DNA from: Plantago elongata
Taxonomy: Eukaryota > Streptophyta > Magnoliopsida > Lamiales > Plantaginaceae
Assembly: GCA_036897095.1 (NCBI GenBank)
Contig: JAYMSP010000089.1
Location: 23,405-87,404, forward strand
Length of the DNA: 64,000 bases
Direction of reading: 5' to 3'
In this document: in pieces, positions 47,286 through 60,700 of the stretch
Layout: every line of letters begins with the position of its first letter
How positions within the stretch are numbered: position 1 is the first letter of the stretch
The notes under the pieces: model-generated
Database searches by the model: none
What the model was told of the DNA's origin: nothing
What the model saw: only the letters and a program-made list of their open reading frames with translations
Translations under genes and position numbers: made by a program

Positions 47286-48515
47286 CTAGCCCGTAAGTGT
47301 CTGAATACTAGTATTAGCTAGTTTGCCACAGTGCCTACCTACACAGTGAGTAGGGGGTTGAATAAAATTATATGACCCGGACATTGGAGCCATCCAAGTA
47401 TATGGCTCTGGCATTCGCCGCACATGATTCCTGTCTTTCAGAGAATAACACTCCATATGAAGCCCCCCTCTGTAATGAACTTTGCGTATGATCAAGCAGT
47501 CATTGTTCACCATTGAGGCATGCCATATGATCTTGTGCTCACTCACGAAGAATACTATATTTTTCAAATCCTTTACTAAAATCCATCTCATACGTAACAT
47601 GTCCAATCTAAATATAACCCATTCCACCATGAACACATTTTGTTTACAAACCACCATTATAAGTCTCCCATCCATCTCTGTCAACCAACTCTTCTGAATG
47701 AATCTAGGTTCATTCCAATTCAATTCGAGTTGTAATTCCTCATCATACAGGGGTACATTGTCTGAGAGCAATTCCCATGTGTTATCAGCCAAGGTATAGC
47801 ATCTTAGAGCGCATTCAGTCATCTTTCCTCCATAGATGAGGCAATAAATTTTTCCATCAATATGTTGAATTCTAGGATCACATTGATTAGTTTTAATAAT
47901 AACACGTTGCATGGTCCATTCTTTGGACCCTGACGAAAAGCTATATCTATAGACATAAAGATTAACTTTTTCATCGAAGTAACTATCAACAAACTGATGA
48001 CAGAAGGCCCAGACCTCACATGAATTAGTTTCAGGAATGGAAGTAAACACAGCTGATACTTTTAGGCCGAATCCAGCAGGAAACAGTTGAGGCAGCACGA
48101 TGAGCTTATTTTCGAAATAATTACACAAATAAAGTGACAGGCGGATGTTTGCTATACTTCCGACAAGGCTCCAGCCATGTTTTGAATCATAGACGACTGA
48201 TGGATAAGTATCGTAACTGATGTCCCATAGTTTTTTGTTAATAATGTTCATCTTTGAATGTGATTTTCGAGAATAAGGATCAACCAAGTCACAACTGAGT
48301 TTTCTTAGGGCGCCTGAGGGCAGGAGTTGAGCGAACGTGTTCTTGACTAACCATGGAGCGTCTGAACATGGTTGGATTCGATCCTCGGACAAATATCACC
48401 AATTCTTGCAAACTGCACGGAAGCAATATTGATCAGTCAGGCGCTGCAGCTTGTTCAGAACTAAACCAAGTATATCTTCTTGAAGATCTTTCCATGAACT
48501 CATCACCAACATCAT
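47286..48515 (-). pseudogene. F-box/DUF295 (KIB-type) gene with a nonsense codon
   Basis: The frame begins with ATG at 48515-48513 and reads an F-box, WKDLQEDILGLVLNKL...CFRAVCKNW (residues 8-39), then TGA at 48398-48396. Relatives have Arg here (NWR), so CGA to TGA is the likely change. The same frame then runs on for 368 codons without another stop, through a DUF295 beta-propeller-like domain (PWLV, AVVYDSKHGW-type region, and near the end EMDGRLIMVVC and FRLDMLRMRWILVKDL). Intact members are SCF ubiquitin-ligase substrate adaptors. Upstream sequence after the stop could only restart at a non-ATG codon or an internal Met, without the F-box. It is probably a recent pseudogene, unless the base is an error. 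Confidence 0.8.
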
Positions 48516-48869
48516 ATCTTAATCAACCGGATCAAATTAAGTTCGAAGACCAAATTATATATGTTCGGTAGCTAGCTAGATAGTTGAGATCGATCACGTT
48601 GATCAGAATTCAGAACCAAGAAAAGATGATATATGCACACGAGGTCTCAATTTGGTGGTGAACGAAAGAAAGACACAGAGAATCTGCATCTCCGTACTAT
48701 ACATAACTATATGTAGGGAATATGTTGAGATATGGAGCCAAACCTAATAAAGAAAGTGTTTAAAAGTATTAAGTAAATTAGGACTTCTTGATATTAATAC
48801 TTTAAAGTATTATTGAATTATAATTCCTTATTATATATAACTATACATATCTGAATATATATGTATATT
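48516..48869. other. F-box upstream region
   Basis: AT-rich flank between the F-box gene start and the CACTA terminus, with no other feature seen. Confidence 0.45.
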
Positions 48870-49165
48870 CACTACAAGAAAACAACGTTTATTAACTGAA
48901 TTTTTTTCCGTTAGAGCATTAACGGATTTTCTAACGAAATTTAGGTTCCGCTAGAAAATTATAACGGATTTTAATGCCAATTCCGTTAGTAATTTCTAAC
49001 GGAATACAAAATTCCGTTAGAAAATACTAACGGAATTTTCAATTCCATTAGTAATGTGCAATCCAGCCAGACGGTTCAACCACTGGCCGGTTATGTTTCT
49101 AAAGGAATTCAAAATTCCGTTAAAAATTTCTAACGGAATATTGAATTTCGTTAGAAACATGCATT
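48870..49165. mobile_element. CACTA (En/Spm) transposon terminus with subterminal repeats
   Basis: Starts CACTACAAGAAAAC, the hallmark CACTA terminal sequence. It is followed by about ten CCGTTAG/CTAACGG words in both orientations (for example near 48910, 48990, 49010, 49130), typical of the subterminal array that binds the transposase. No matching TTTTCTTGTAGTG end or transposase frame is visible within the window, so only one end is present. Confidence 0.8.
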
Positions 49166-49172
49166 AAAGGAA

Positions 49173-49199
49173 ATATATATATATATATATATATATATA
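49173..49199 (+). repeat. AT dinucleotide microsatellite
   Basis: An uninterrupted run of about 13 AT units directly after the CACTA subterminal repeats. Confidence 0.95.
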
Positions 49200-49967
49200 C
49201 ACTTCTTTATTTTTGTGTTATTATTTTATTCATCATTATTTTAAATATGTGTTTGAACCCATAAATTTTAATTTTAAAGAGAGAAGTAAATTGATGTTAT
49301 CCTCAACTAAAATTTATTAAATTGAATCGAGGGAATTAAATTGAAATAGTTTTTAGTACTACTATGAATGATGGTACTTATTGATTGGTCACTGGTTTAT
49401 AAAAAACTAAAGTACCTACCAACTAGTGGCAATTAGTCAATTACCTTGCCTTTTTAATTTACGGGAGCAGCAGTAGCATATGTTTCTTCTAGGTATGTGT
49501 GAATTGTATGCACTAGAATACATAAACTACACGAGAATTCACGGAATCGTTCAGTGATAAGGTTGTCCAGTACTCCAATGCCAAATTGCTTCCAGGTCTT
49601 TTTTCCTATTTATTTAGAGGGTGTTAAAATGCGGTATTATTTTACTAAACAAAGAATATAATTTTATATATTATAAAAGGTCCAACAAATTATATAAATA
49701 TAAAATTAGTACAATTTTTCGTAAAACTTATCAAATTATCACATCTTCAAAAATTAAACGTACATACACTACGATACCATAACGTAACAAAAATCAATAT
49801 TATAAAATCAGTAGTTATATTTTACAAATAATGCTAAATTTGAGATGCTTACATTGTTATAATTCATGTTTGTAGTCGTTAATATTTGTTTAATAATTAA
49901 ATTAACTAACTTTATACGAATAATTTTAAAATTTTAAAATTTTTTTAAAAAAAATTTAACTCTGATA

Positions 49968-50025
49968 TGACCAGGACCGTCCTGGTCAGATCGGAGATTG
50001 GTAGCTCCGACCAGTCTGGTCGGAG
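49968..50025. repeat. Two perfect GC-rich palindromes in AT-rich DNA
   Basis: TGACCAGGAC-C-GTCCTGGTCA at 49968-49988 and CTCCGACCAG-T-CTGGTCGGAG at 50005-50025 each have 10-bp perfect arms and a 1-nt spacer. Both contain the GACCAG/CTGGTC word, and ATCGGAG between them repeats the arm end. Confidence 0.85.
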
Positions 50026-50310
50026 TAATGGCCGGAGCTCCGGTGATGGATTTTCGTGTTCTTGCTTTGTGTTCATTGTGTTCTTCGTGTTTTTTCAAAG
50101 TTTCTTCAATTTATTTGTTCGGATAATATGATTTATTCGAATAAATATCTTTATATATTTTTTTAGGTAAATTAGTAATTATTTAAAATTATAGGACTAA
50201 TTTATTAAATACAATTGTTATGGTGTTGTTTGTAATATATAAAATTGCATCATGCGTTTAATAAAAATTATCTTGCGTTTAACATTCTTATTTATTTATG
50301 ATGATGTTTT

Positions 50311-50440
50311 ACCAATATCCATCCGCTACCCTTCAACGTGTATGAAACCACAAATTATGACATGCACAAACTCAAACCAATATGCATCCGCTACCCTTCA
50401 ACGGGTATGAAACCTCAAATTATGACATGCCCAAACTCAA
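50311..50440 (+). repeat. 65-bp direct tandem duplication
   Basis: Units 50311-50375 and 50376-50440 both run from ACCAATAT through CATCCGCTACCCTTCAACG to ACAAACTCAA or CCAAACTCAA, and differ at only four positions. Confidence 0.9.
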
Positions 50441-51790
50441 AAGATATAAACCAGTAAACCACATTGGAATATGAAATCTTGTGATCAAGAGATGTCACTC
50501 ATCACTTTGAAGCAATTGAATCACCATTTCAAGGTAGGAGGTTGTATTTTTGTTCTCCAGATGGAGGAAAAGGAAAAAATATGCAAATGACCAGCTCATC
50601 TAAGTATTATCATTCAGTTCACCTAAGTTGGCTATAGTAATATACTAATAGTACTCCGTCTAAGTTTCCGGTTCTCATTTCATTGTACCTCACTACCTGT
50701 GACTCCATTCAAGAAAATGCAACGAGAATCTTCAATGCCGGCTCCTAATTAATTCAATGGTATAGAATGTAATTTTCACCAACTTTTTGTAGCAGGCGCA
50801 CGTAACATATAAAATCCATTTTCCACAAAATAAAATGCTACTCCGCAACCAGTAAGACAGAAATAATAGTATTTGATCAAAAACTTCCGATAACAAGCTT
50901 ATTAAAATGTAATTATTGATATACGATATGATATATATATATATATATTATAATATATATATATTTATATGTACACAAGCATTACAAGTTACATATGGTC
51001 GGGTGTCTAACAAAAAAAAATAGAAATGACGATCTACATTGCATATGATAATACGGATTACATGTTCCTGTAATTTTCTTTTTTGGAGTGACAGACAAGG
51101 TACCAGCAAATCATTCACACTGGACTCGAGCCTACAGCGCCATCTCTCTTCACAAAGAGCCACTTCCTCTTGCGGCAACAATAACTTATGACTCTTAATC
51201 TCATCAGCAACAGGCTTATTGCAGACAAGACAACAAGAAGCATCACAGAAATATCAACAATATATCCTTCAGTTCTTCAACACGTTCATCACCCTGTAAC
51301 CCAAAACCCAATAGATCAGTCCGTTTATGTCATATACATTATCACTGGTATTTTGAGCAACTTGCAAAAATTCTGGTTGTACTACTTTTTTTAAGGACAA
51401 AAAACTTGTGTTAGGCGCCCTAACCGTTATACACCTTCAGTATTATAACAATATCACAACCCATTTTCTAAACTTGGACTTAGTCCAACTGTTGGACCAT
51501 CTCTTACAAGTTCTTCTCTTTCCAAAGACCCCCAGCACCAAAGTTCCCTTTTCCAGATTTAGGAAGTTCTTATGGCAGAATGAACTTTCTAGATTTGGTT
51601 AGAAAAGTTTGGTGCACAGATTTGTTTAAGTGTAAGGTATTTTGCAAATCAAGATTGGGGGGGGTCTTGATCCAAGTATCACTAAGCATGGGAGACTAAA
51701 TGAGTAAAGCCAAGGAGGCACTTTGTCTGAAATCCTTACCTGAGCCACGAGAGGGTTCCACTTAAACATTCAAGACTAAGCACCCATCAG

Positions 51791-54700
51791 TTATGAATCT
51801 CCTTCTCTTTCATCTCCATCCTCACGTGCAGACATAGCATCTATTCGCTGTTGTAACTGCCAGCAAAACAATATGAATGTGTATCAGCCACAGGGATTCA
51901 CATGGTTGAAATGTTGCATAAACAATATTATACTCACTTCCATGTGCTTTACTTTTTCCACAGTTAATTCATCTGTTAAGCTAATCATCCTGCAAGTGGC
52001 AAGTCAGGGTTAAGCTTTTAATAATTGCTAAAGCAGTAACTTGGGCTCAATTACTTATCCTCCATCTCTATGGAGCTGCTAGAGATGCACCTTGATTGAA
52101 GTTCTGAGATCTTCAAAAGCAGCATGCGTTCCCTTTCAGAAACTGGTTCAACCTGTTCATTAGAACATGCATTAATGAAACCCACCAACCTATATCAAAT
52201 TCTTAAAGAATAATTTGACTGGTCACAACTTAGTATAATTTGATTCCAAAGTTGGGTGAATAATGCAAGATCTATTGAAAATTCTGAAGCTTCAAATAGA
52301 ACGTAGACAAACATAAAAACCCTGCATAGGGTAAGTCTAGAAAAAACCTAATGGTAAATGGTGCAGTTTGGATTATAGTTAGCCGCAATTTCAGCTTCTG
52401 GTTTACTGGAACAAGTCTAGAACATAGGTTTTGTGATCGAAGCTGTAACATGCTTTCCCAAATCTCTACCTACGGAGAAGGTATTCTATGCACCTAAATG
52501 AAGAACATGAGCTGCGTGCTTACATTGCCATTAGCCTCTGAGCCACGGGGTAAAGGAGGTAGCTTCATACCTTGAGGAGCTGAAACGAAACAAAAGACTT
52601 CAGTATATCTAAGCTACAGAAACCTAATATTTTGTATACCACAAATGTACACCATGAGATTTTCAAGCGTACCATGCTCAACTTCTGCTGGTTGCAAGCT
52701 ACTCAGCAAGTTCATGATAAGATCCTGCAGCAGGGGAAGATGGGTAAGGACAGTGCAAAACAAGGGCACAACCTAAAGAACATAGCAAATACTCCATCTA
52801 TTTCACTTAAAGAGTAACAATTTGGCATTTATTTTAAGGCTTAAACATTTCCTTAAACAAAACCCACAATCTCAACTTATTACTAATATTTTGATCACTC
52901 TTTCAGGCTGTATATGTTCTCTCTTACTTTTAACCATCCACTTACTACTTTATCAATATAGCATTTTTTTACTCAATCACTTAAATGTTCAAGCCAACTG
53001 TATGTAATTGTCAAGCATTAAGTGAAATGAAGGGAGTTAACAAATCCAGTAAAAAGCTCACTTGCTGAAGTGATGTTTGCTGGAATAGATTTTGAAGGTG
53101 AGGCATGAGGAATGAGGCTGGCAAATTGCTGCTCCCAACATCCTTTAATGACTGATTTTGTGGCTGAAACATCAAAATTGATATATTCATGACACTGAAA
53201 CAAATTAACTGAGCAATCTATTTGCAAAACCGAGATCGAACATGATATCATGAGTTGAAATGAGCACACAAACCATTTGCTTGGAATCAAATACCCAGTT
53301 TCCCACGCTAGCGGACTTCCTCAGTGGTGACACCTGAGAAGCACATGAGAAAAATGTAAAGATAAAGCGAAGTATCTTTATAGTCATCTCAAAAGAGTCA
53401 AAACAACACACTTCGTCTCTTACCTGAGAACTCCGTTGTGAAACTGTACTTAACGGAAGATCCTAGTATACATTTTTTAAGTTAGCATAAGTCACAACTA
53501 GATTTAAGCCTCAACAAAATTCACCATTACCTTTACAAGATCGACATTTTCTGATGTTACAGAGAATCGCCCTTTTATTTGCACCAGATTGGTCTTGGGC
53601 TTTTCATCCAAGGAATCTTTAAACCCTGGAAACGGAAAAATACTGAATGTTTCTGACTTCTAAGGAATGTAAGTTTGCACACCAGTAGTACATGACAATC
53701 CAAATTGTAAAAATTACCTCCGGAAGATTTTATCGGAGCTGATAAACTGTTTGCGGAAGCTCGAGTAGGAAGGTTTAGTGGACCACTTAAGCTTGGAGAT
53801 CTCCTTGGATGTGGAGCCTTCTCAGCTACTGGTTGGTTATCAATCTCAAACCTGACAGTTCAATTTTGCCGAATGATTTAGCAATGCATATATAATTTTG
53901 CTAATAACTGCAACAATATATAGTATTTATGACGTGATTGGAAAAAGAGGAGGCCCAAATGCATGCAGAGAATAGAGAACCAATGAATCTATTTAAATTT
54001 GCATGTTTTCTTTCTTATAGGCAACAGACAACGACAAAATGGAACTTTGGCTCTGATGGGCTGCAACATTTTAGTATGTGCAATATGCAGTCATTTGGGC
54101 AAAATTATGAAGTTATGATTTGAAGTGCATATTGATTTGAGTAGAAACAACCGAAGATGTGAGATAACTGAGACATGAAGAATATTATGACAATGTTTTA
54201 TCCTTTCTGAAGATATCATGCTAGTGTATCAAAATTGTAGTATAATCATAAGGTATACTTGGCCTCGTTGAACTACCCACTCAAAATCTGAAACCACAAC
54301 CTAGATACATTTTAACAATTTGGGCATAACAACCAGAATAAGAACCACTGAAATAAACTATGGTTTATGAGTAAGAAAAAACGGAAGAGGGCAGGAAGTT
54401 TCTCTAAAACTTAAAGTAGTTCCGTGTCCAGCTAAACACCAACTTTCTGCCCCCCAATCACATTTAAATGTTCTCATTCTTTAAGCATAAATTGTATAGG
54501 AATAACAGATGAAGCAGTCAATAATTAATAGTAAACCTTTCTAAGTTGCGTGCTCTTTCTGACTGCGAATGACTTAGCATAGTACCAGGCGTGAGTGGTC
54601 CGCTTCGCGTTTGGCGAGGTCTTCCAGTTAGAACTCTGGTCTTTGCTTGTGCATCTTTCTCCACCAGTGGTGGAGGAGGCTCGGCTTTTGATCCAGCCTT

Positions 54701-57700
54701 CACCAGGCCAGCTTGCGGCTGATAGTCAAACTCAGTTAAATTCCCTTCATTGGTATGATTTTCAAGAACAGGCACTTCGCTACCATTTGAACTTTGTCTG
54801 AGAAAGAGAGTAATAAAAGCATAAGAAAAACCTAGATAAACCTGAAATGGATAGTGCATGTTCATCACCAAAGAGTGATCTTGAAAAATAAAATCAAACC
54901 GTGGGATAGATAAATATCTCATGCATCCCATGAAGCCATAGAGGAGGTCATGAGTTCAAAAAAGGGAAGCAAAGATTTAGGAAAAGCCTATAATCACCTG
55001 CTAATATAATTGCTTGTCGATACATTTTTCACATCGGGTGTATAGGAAACCTATGAACAAAAAAAAAACAAATTATATTCTCTCTAATAAGTTGCTAGAA
55101 TGAAAGTTGTGAATTACATGGATGCATATTCTTAATGGCTAGCTTAAAGGAATGCATCATGTTATGACGAACAAATGTAAACAACCTTCTGGTTCATATG
55201 ATATCTTGCATTGTCTTCCTCTTTCATTTCGTCAATTTCATCCTCCTCCTGCAACTGCAAAAATGGTAGAAGATCAGATACACCATTTGAAATGGCTTAT
55301 ATTACTAATGATGGATTGACATAAATTTACTTGGGCATGCACATACCAAAGATGCTTGGATCTTCAAATCCTCAACATCAAAGTTCCATGCACTTACTCC
55401 TCGTTGGTACTCACTCTGAAAGAAAAATAAGTTCAAAAATCAATAAACACACACACGTCTGAACCCGACAAGCAAACGTGAAATATATTACTCCATATAT
55501 TGATATATTCCAAGGAGCAGGATGATTGCCGCCACTCTATTTTGCTAAAAATCTGCTACTTAGCAGTGCTGATATTGCTTGGGAAAATATGGAAGCAGAT
55601 TGAGATTGGAATATTGAATCATAAAATGAATGATCAAAGTACATTGATGGAGGCAGCCTATTCCAGCACGGACACAGTAGAATTCTACAGGTGTGATTTA
55701 GATAGGATTCCAGTAATTATCATGAACACAAGCTGAGGAGCCAGCAAAGTTCTGGCCTATGTTAACATCAAAAGAAAAAAAAGAAGGAAATACCAAAATC
55801 TCCATAAGGTTAAGCAATGGATTGGTATCATCCAAATAAAACTATATGTTCAGTAGACCGTCAAAAAGATTCATCAAAATAAAGGAGTGAAATAAAAGAG
55901 GCTGCTAACATGAGTTGGATATTCTTTTGCATTCCCATGGCAATGGAAGAAAGAATTAGTTTTCACTATATGCAATTGGCTTTACATGTGCACAATGTTA
56001 GATTACCCAATATTTGAATCTGGAAGAAAGAACAACTTATGTTCATGCTTCGAACCTGAGACATAGCTTCTTGATCTGATGAATTCATTTTCTTTAAAGC
56101 AAGTTGTGCAGCATCTTTAATCTGTGCATGAAAGCCACAATTATGTAAACAAATAGTCCAAAAAAGAATAATGAGAAAATTTTAAACCTCCAATAATTAA
56201 CATAATCAAGATCCACCTGCAGATCTTTGACACGCTTCCACAGTGGTGGCAAGTCAGCAAATAGCTTTCTCAGAGAATGTTCCGGAGGCTTTGCGCTTTT
56301 GAAAAAGGAATGCTTCAGCAACTTTTCTGCAGTAGGCCTCTTTGTTTGATCTTTCACCAAGCACATTGCAACCATTTCTTTAAAGGACTGTTCAAATTGA
56401 AACTTGCTTTATAACAACCACTGTGAAACCATAAGCTTATGCCATACTCAATGAGTAGTTGGAGATTAAAGTACCAAAATTACCTTTGAGAACCTTTTAT
56501 CACGATCGTAATCAAGTCCAGGAGGGGCATTTTGGATGGTCATCAGCAGAACCTGTCAAGGGTGAAGGGTATATTCAAGAAGTGGTTGACACAATAACCA
56601 CAAATGCAATGCGTCAAGTGGATATCCCTACCTTCATTGGAGGATATTTTGAAAATGGTGCATGTCCATGAGCCAACTCCAGTGCGGTGATTCCAAATGA
56701 CCAGATGTCTGCCCTGTAATTTTATAAGATGGCTATAAAATCTCAAGCAAATATTGCACTTCCCATACCAATGATTGAGAATATAGGACTATCATTCTTT
56801 GAGTTCTACAAGTGTTTTGATAAGTGGATGAGCCAATAATCAGGGCAGAGAAACAAAAGAAATATGCTCATTTATTTACCCAATAATAATTAGTTTTGAG
56901 GATATGAATTCGCCATTACTAATTACTATCATGATATCTTACAAATAAAAACGATATCTTAGTAATATTCATACAGGTGTAAATAAGAATGTACAGATCC
57001 AAAATCGAGTAGACAGCATTGCCGAATTATCACATGCATGCAAATGAGATCTCTGGTGACACTTTACTCAAAAATTTGGATGCATGAAGACATCATTAAT
57101 CATGAATAGTAAGATATTATATGAAAGAGTGAGTAAACCCACTTGAAATCGTATCCAGTTCCAGGCTGCAACACTTCCGGTGCCATCCTGTGGAGACAAA
57201 TGGAAGACATAATTAGAGATCAAAGAACAATTTATTAGAATAATGGAGGGTGTGTTTGGATTAGTAAGCAAAAATACCAGCACGGAGTTCCCACAAAGGT
57301 ATTCCTCGACCGTTGTCTGTCGCCTCTGTCAAACATACATGCTGAAACACCAAAGTCACCAAGCTTCACCTCGCCACCACTGTCCACTAATATATTTCCA
57401 GCCTGAAAAAGATAGTGTCAGGGAAAATTAAAGTGACCAAAGAATGTATGTGAATTCAAATGCGACTCCAAAACAAGTAACATGGTCACACAAATTATAG
57501 TTCTTTTACCTTCACATCGCGATGAATATGGCCATGCTGATGAAGGTACTCCAAAGCCTTCAAAGTTTCTTTCAATATTGAACCAATTGCAGGTTCGTCA
57601 AATCCTTCAGGGTATGCAGTTTTCATGAGATGCAGGCAGGAGCCCTCAGCCATGTATGGCATGACCACCCAAAGGTTGTGGGCAACAACAAACGAACAAA

Positions 57701-60700
57701 AAGATTTAATGATATTAGGATGATCGATTAAGCTCATTGTTTGAGCTTCCCTGCGAATGTCATCCTGCAAACACAGTAGAAAAGTTACAAAAATGAGTAA
57801 CAAGCTCAGACCATCCAGTGTGTTGAGGGTAAAGGTCCGTGTCACTTAAAACCAAAAAACACTTTTTTTTAGGCCAAAACCAAAAAACACTGAACACTAG
57901 ACATCCCTATTTCGGGTCAAGTTCAAACAGATTTCAGTGCTTAGAGAAAACTAGAGTTCAAGTATGATACTGCAACTGAGCAAACAAATAAAATGCATCT
58001 ATATTCCTCACAGAATGGGAACGTAATTGGATTTATTTCCACTTCATAATGTTTGTTCATTTAATCATCAAGACATGCTTATAAGGTGCAAGCACAGCAT
58101 CATAGCCTATTTTTTGATCCTAAACTAAATTCAATCATCTGCAATCTATTTTCATAAGACAGTTCCTAACAACTCGTAGTTTGGCAGGTTATGAATTAAA
58201 GTCTGTAATGGCAGAACAAAAAAGAACTACAGAACCTCTCCATCCAGTCACACTTGAGTAAAATAGACAAATCCCCAGAATAAATATATCTATGATGTTT
58301 CCACCTGAGGAAAAGAATAACTCAAATAATCTTAATAAAGCACATCAACATTGAAAAAAGGTGTAAGAACTAAGAACTCTGGCAGAACATAAAAAAACGA
58401 AAGTTACGTATTCTACCATTATACCATATAGTCCACAAATAGGATAAATATTCTTTCAGGACTAAACGTTGTATCACGAAGCAGAATTACTGGATTAGAT
58501 GGTCCCACCATGTTTTGCAAAAAGTAGGTAGTGTATATTGGATTCTTGCATGACGATAAACAATAGTGATTAAATGAATGAATATATATAACAACAATAA
58601 CTCAGATGACAATGTATTCATAATGGGTAAAAATATCTCTAGTTTGTTGAGACTCGTCAGTTCCAGAATGACAAACCCCATGCTCTAAGCACAGCTGGCG
58701 GTTTAAGCTATACTGAAGTGTCTTTTTAAAAAAAAAAAAATTTAAATGATAAGCAGAAACTCCCAACAATATGTTTCTTATATAATACAGCTTGGCCGCT
58801 CTAACTTAACTACCATTGCCTTTGATCACAGTACTTTTTTAGCTTAGTTTATGGATGATTCATAGACGATGTACCATTCTCATCTACATCATATATTTAC
58901 AATAAATGTAAATGTATTTATTGTAATGCCAAAGCGATGTGGATACATGACGACATCAATCAGGTCTAAACTAGGTCAGATAAGAATATATCATAAGGTC
59001 AATTGGTATTCTGAAATTCATGGCTTCAATATCTTGATTCGGGATCATCATGTAGATCGCCATGTCCTGTATGCTTAGTAAAGCACCCCAGAGGACCAAG
59101 GGAATGTAAGAATGTTCAAAAATCCAGAGCACGGTGGGTTTGACATGTCCTAAATTATTGACAATCTATAGCACCTACCATTTAATCTGAATATTCTTCT
59201 TTTTAATACTGGACTAATGACAGATGTAAGAGGAGGGGGGGGGGGGGGGGGGGGGGAGTGTACAACTTACTGCACATTAGATGTTCTAAAGAGGTAAGAT
59301 TTTCTTTACTAATATAAGTCTTCAGAATATATATTTAATTTCACACAGACTTCAGTATTGATGTGTAATATTTGATACCAATTCAGATATATGGTATGGG
59401 GATTCAAACTTCAATATGGGTAAAATCCCAATTATACAATACTCTGGCTTATGATAAGCTACTCCTACAGATAACTTAGTTTATGATGTGTATTTTAGAA
59501 TTAAGGTCAAACTGTTTTAAAGTTCTCAGCCTTTCCCTGCACTAGCACTTTGTACTTCAATTTTGGGTCTGAGCAAACAGTTGTGCAGCCTTAGTAAACA
59601 AGTAGCAATATATATTCCTACTTGTAGAAGTAATTGAAGAATGTAAATTTTGTCAATTTAACACTCTTTGTCTCCACAACCACAAGGTACTACGGCAGGT
59701 TTTGATGAACCTGTACAAAATTCACCAATTGGCTAGAAAGATAATTCTACAGAATCAGAAGTTAGGGTTCCAGTTTGGGAATAAATTTCCACTCTCATGC
59801 TGAAAATGGATATAATGATGTAAACTTTGGGTGTCACAAAGACCATCAACATCGCATTGTGGAGTGGGAAAAAAGGGCACATTTTGTAAGTAGAGTGGCA
59901 CTTGCAGCCTGTCACTCTCTCTCAGAGTTATTGAAAATTTGCTGAGATTTGTTCTGAAGAACTTCAGAGCAATTCAGCCTAAACATTATATTCCTTGACT
60001 TAAGAGATAGTACTAATGTTTGGATGAGCCCACCGAGATAATACGAATTTTAAGTGTTCAACATGCCCATTTGCATGTTCATCTTAGTCCCAGTAGTCTT
60101 TTAGCCTTCTACATGTGACTCAATTTCAGGAATATGACTCACATCACATGGCATTAAACATTGAACATCTAGGGCATGATCCAAATCCTTAATTGCTATC
60201 TCAAACAGCACCCTGCAATAGCATAATCCCATCCAAATCTTAAACTTGATCTTAAGATTTACTATTAACCCATACATCACACTTCACTAATTCCATAATG
60301 CCAACAACTTCAGAACTTCCGAATCCAAATGCAATAATAGTTTACGTCTCTACGAGTATATAGGAATGTTTCAGTAAATGATGATATCATGATCTGAATC
60401 AATTACGTTCGCAAGCAAGGCTATGCGACACATATATTTGAGTCACGCATAGAAATGTTAACCGTGTATCCGTCTAGCTAAATTAACTACGGCAGTGAAA
60501 ATCATATTACAACAATCAATCAGATACCCAATCACCTTAATTTCCAAAATTGGATCACCCCAACCACTCAGCCCCCGTTTTACAAACAACCAATGACTGC
60601 AAAACCTCAAACATGCCAGGAAATTGCTTAATAACCAAAGCAACACACAATGAGGCAATTCCAAATCAAAATCAATCCAATTCCAAACCTCATTTAACTT

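Larger units (their letters stand above)
49200..51790. other. Intergenic region downstream of the STE20-type kinase
   Basis: No gene is recognised. It contains the palindromes at 49968-50025, the 65-bp duplication at 50311-50440 and an AT run near 50930-50965. The kinase 3' UTR probably covers the final 200 bp or so. Confidence 0.5.
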
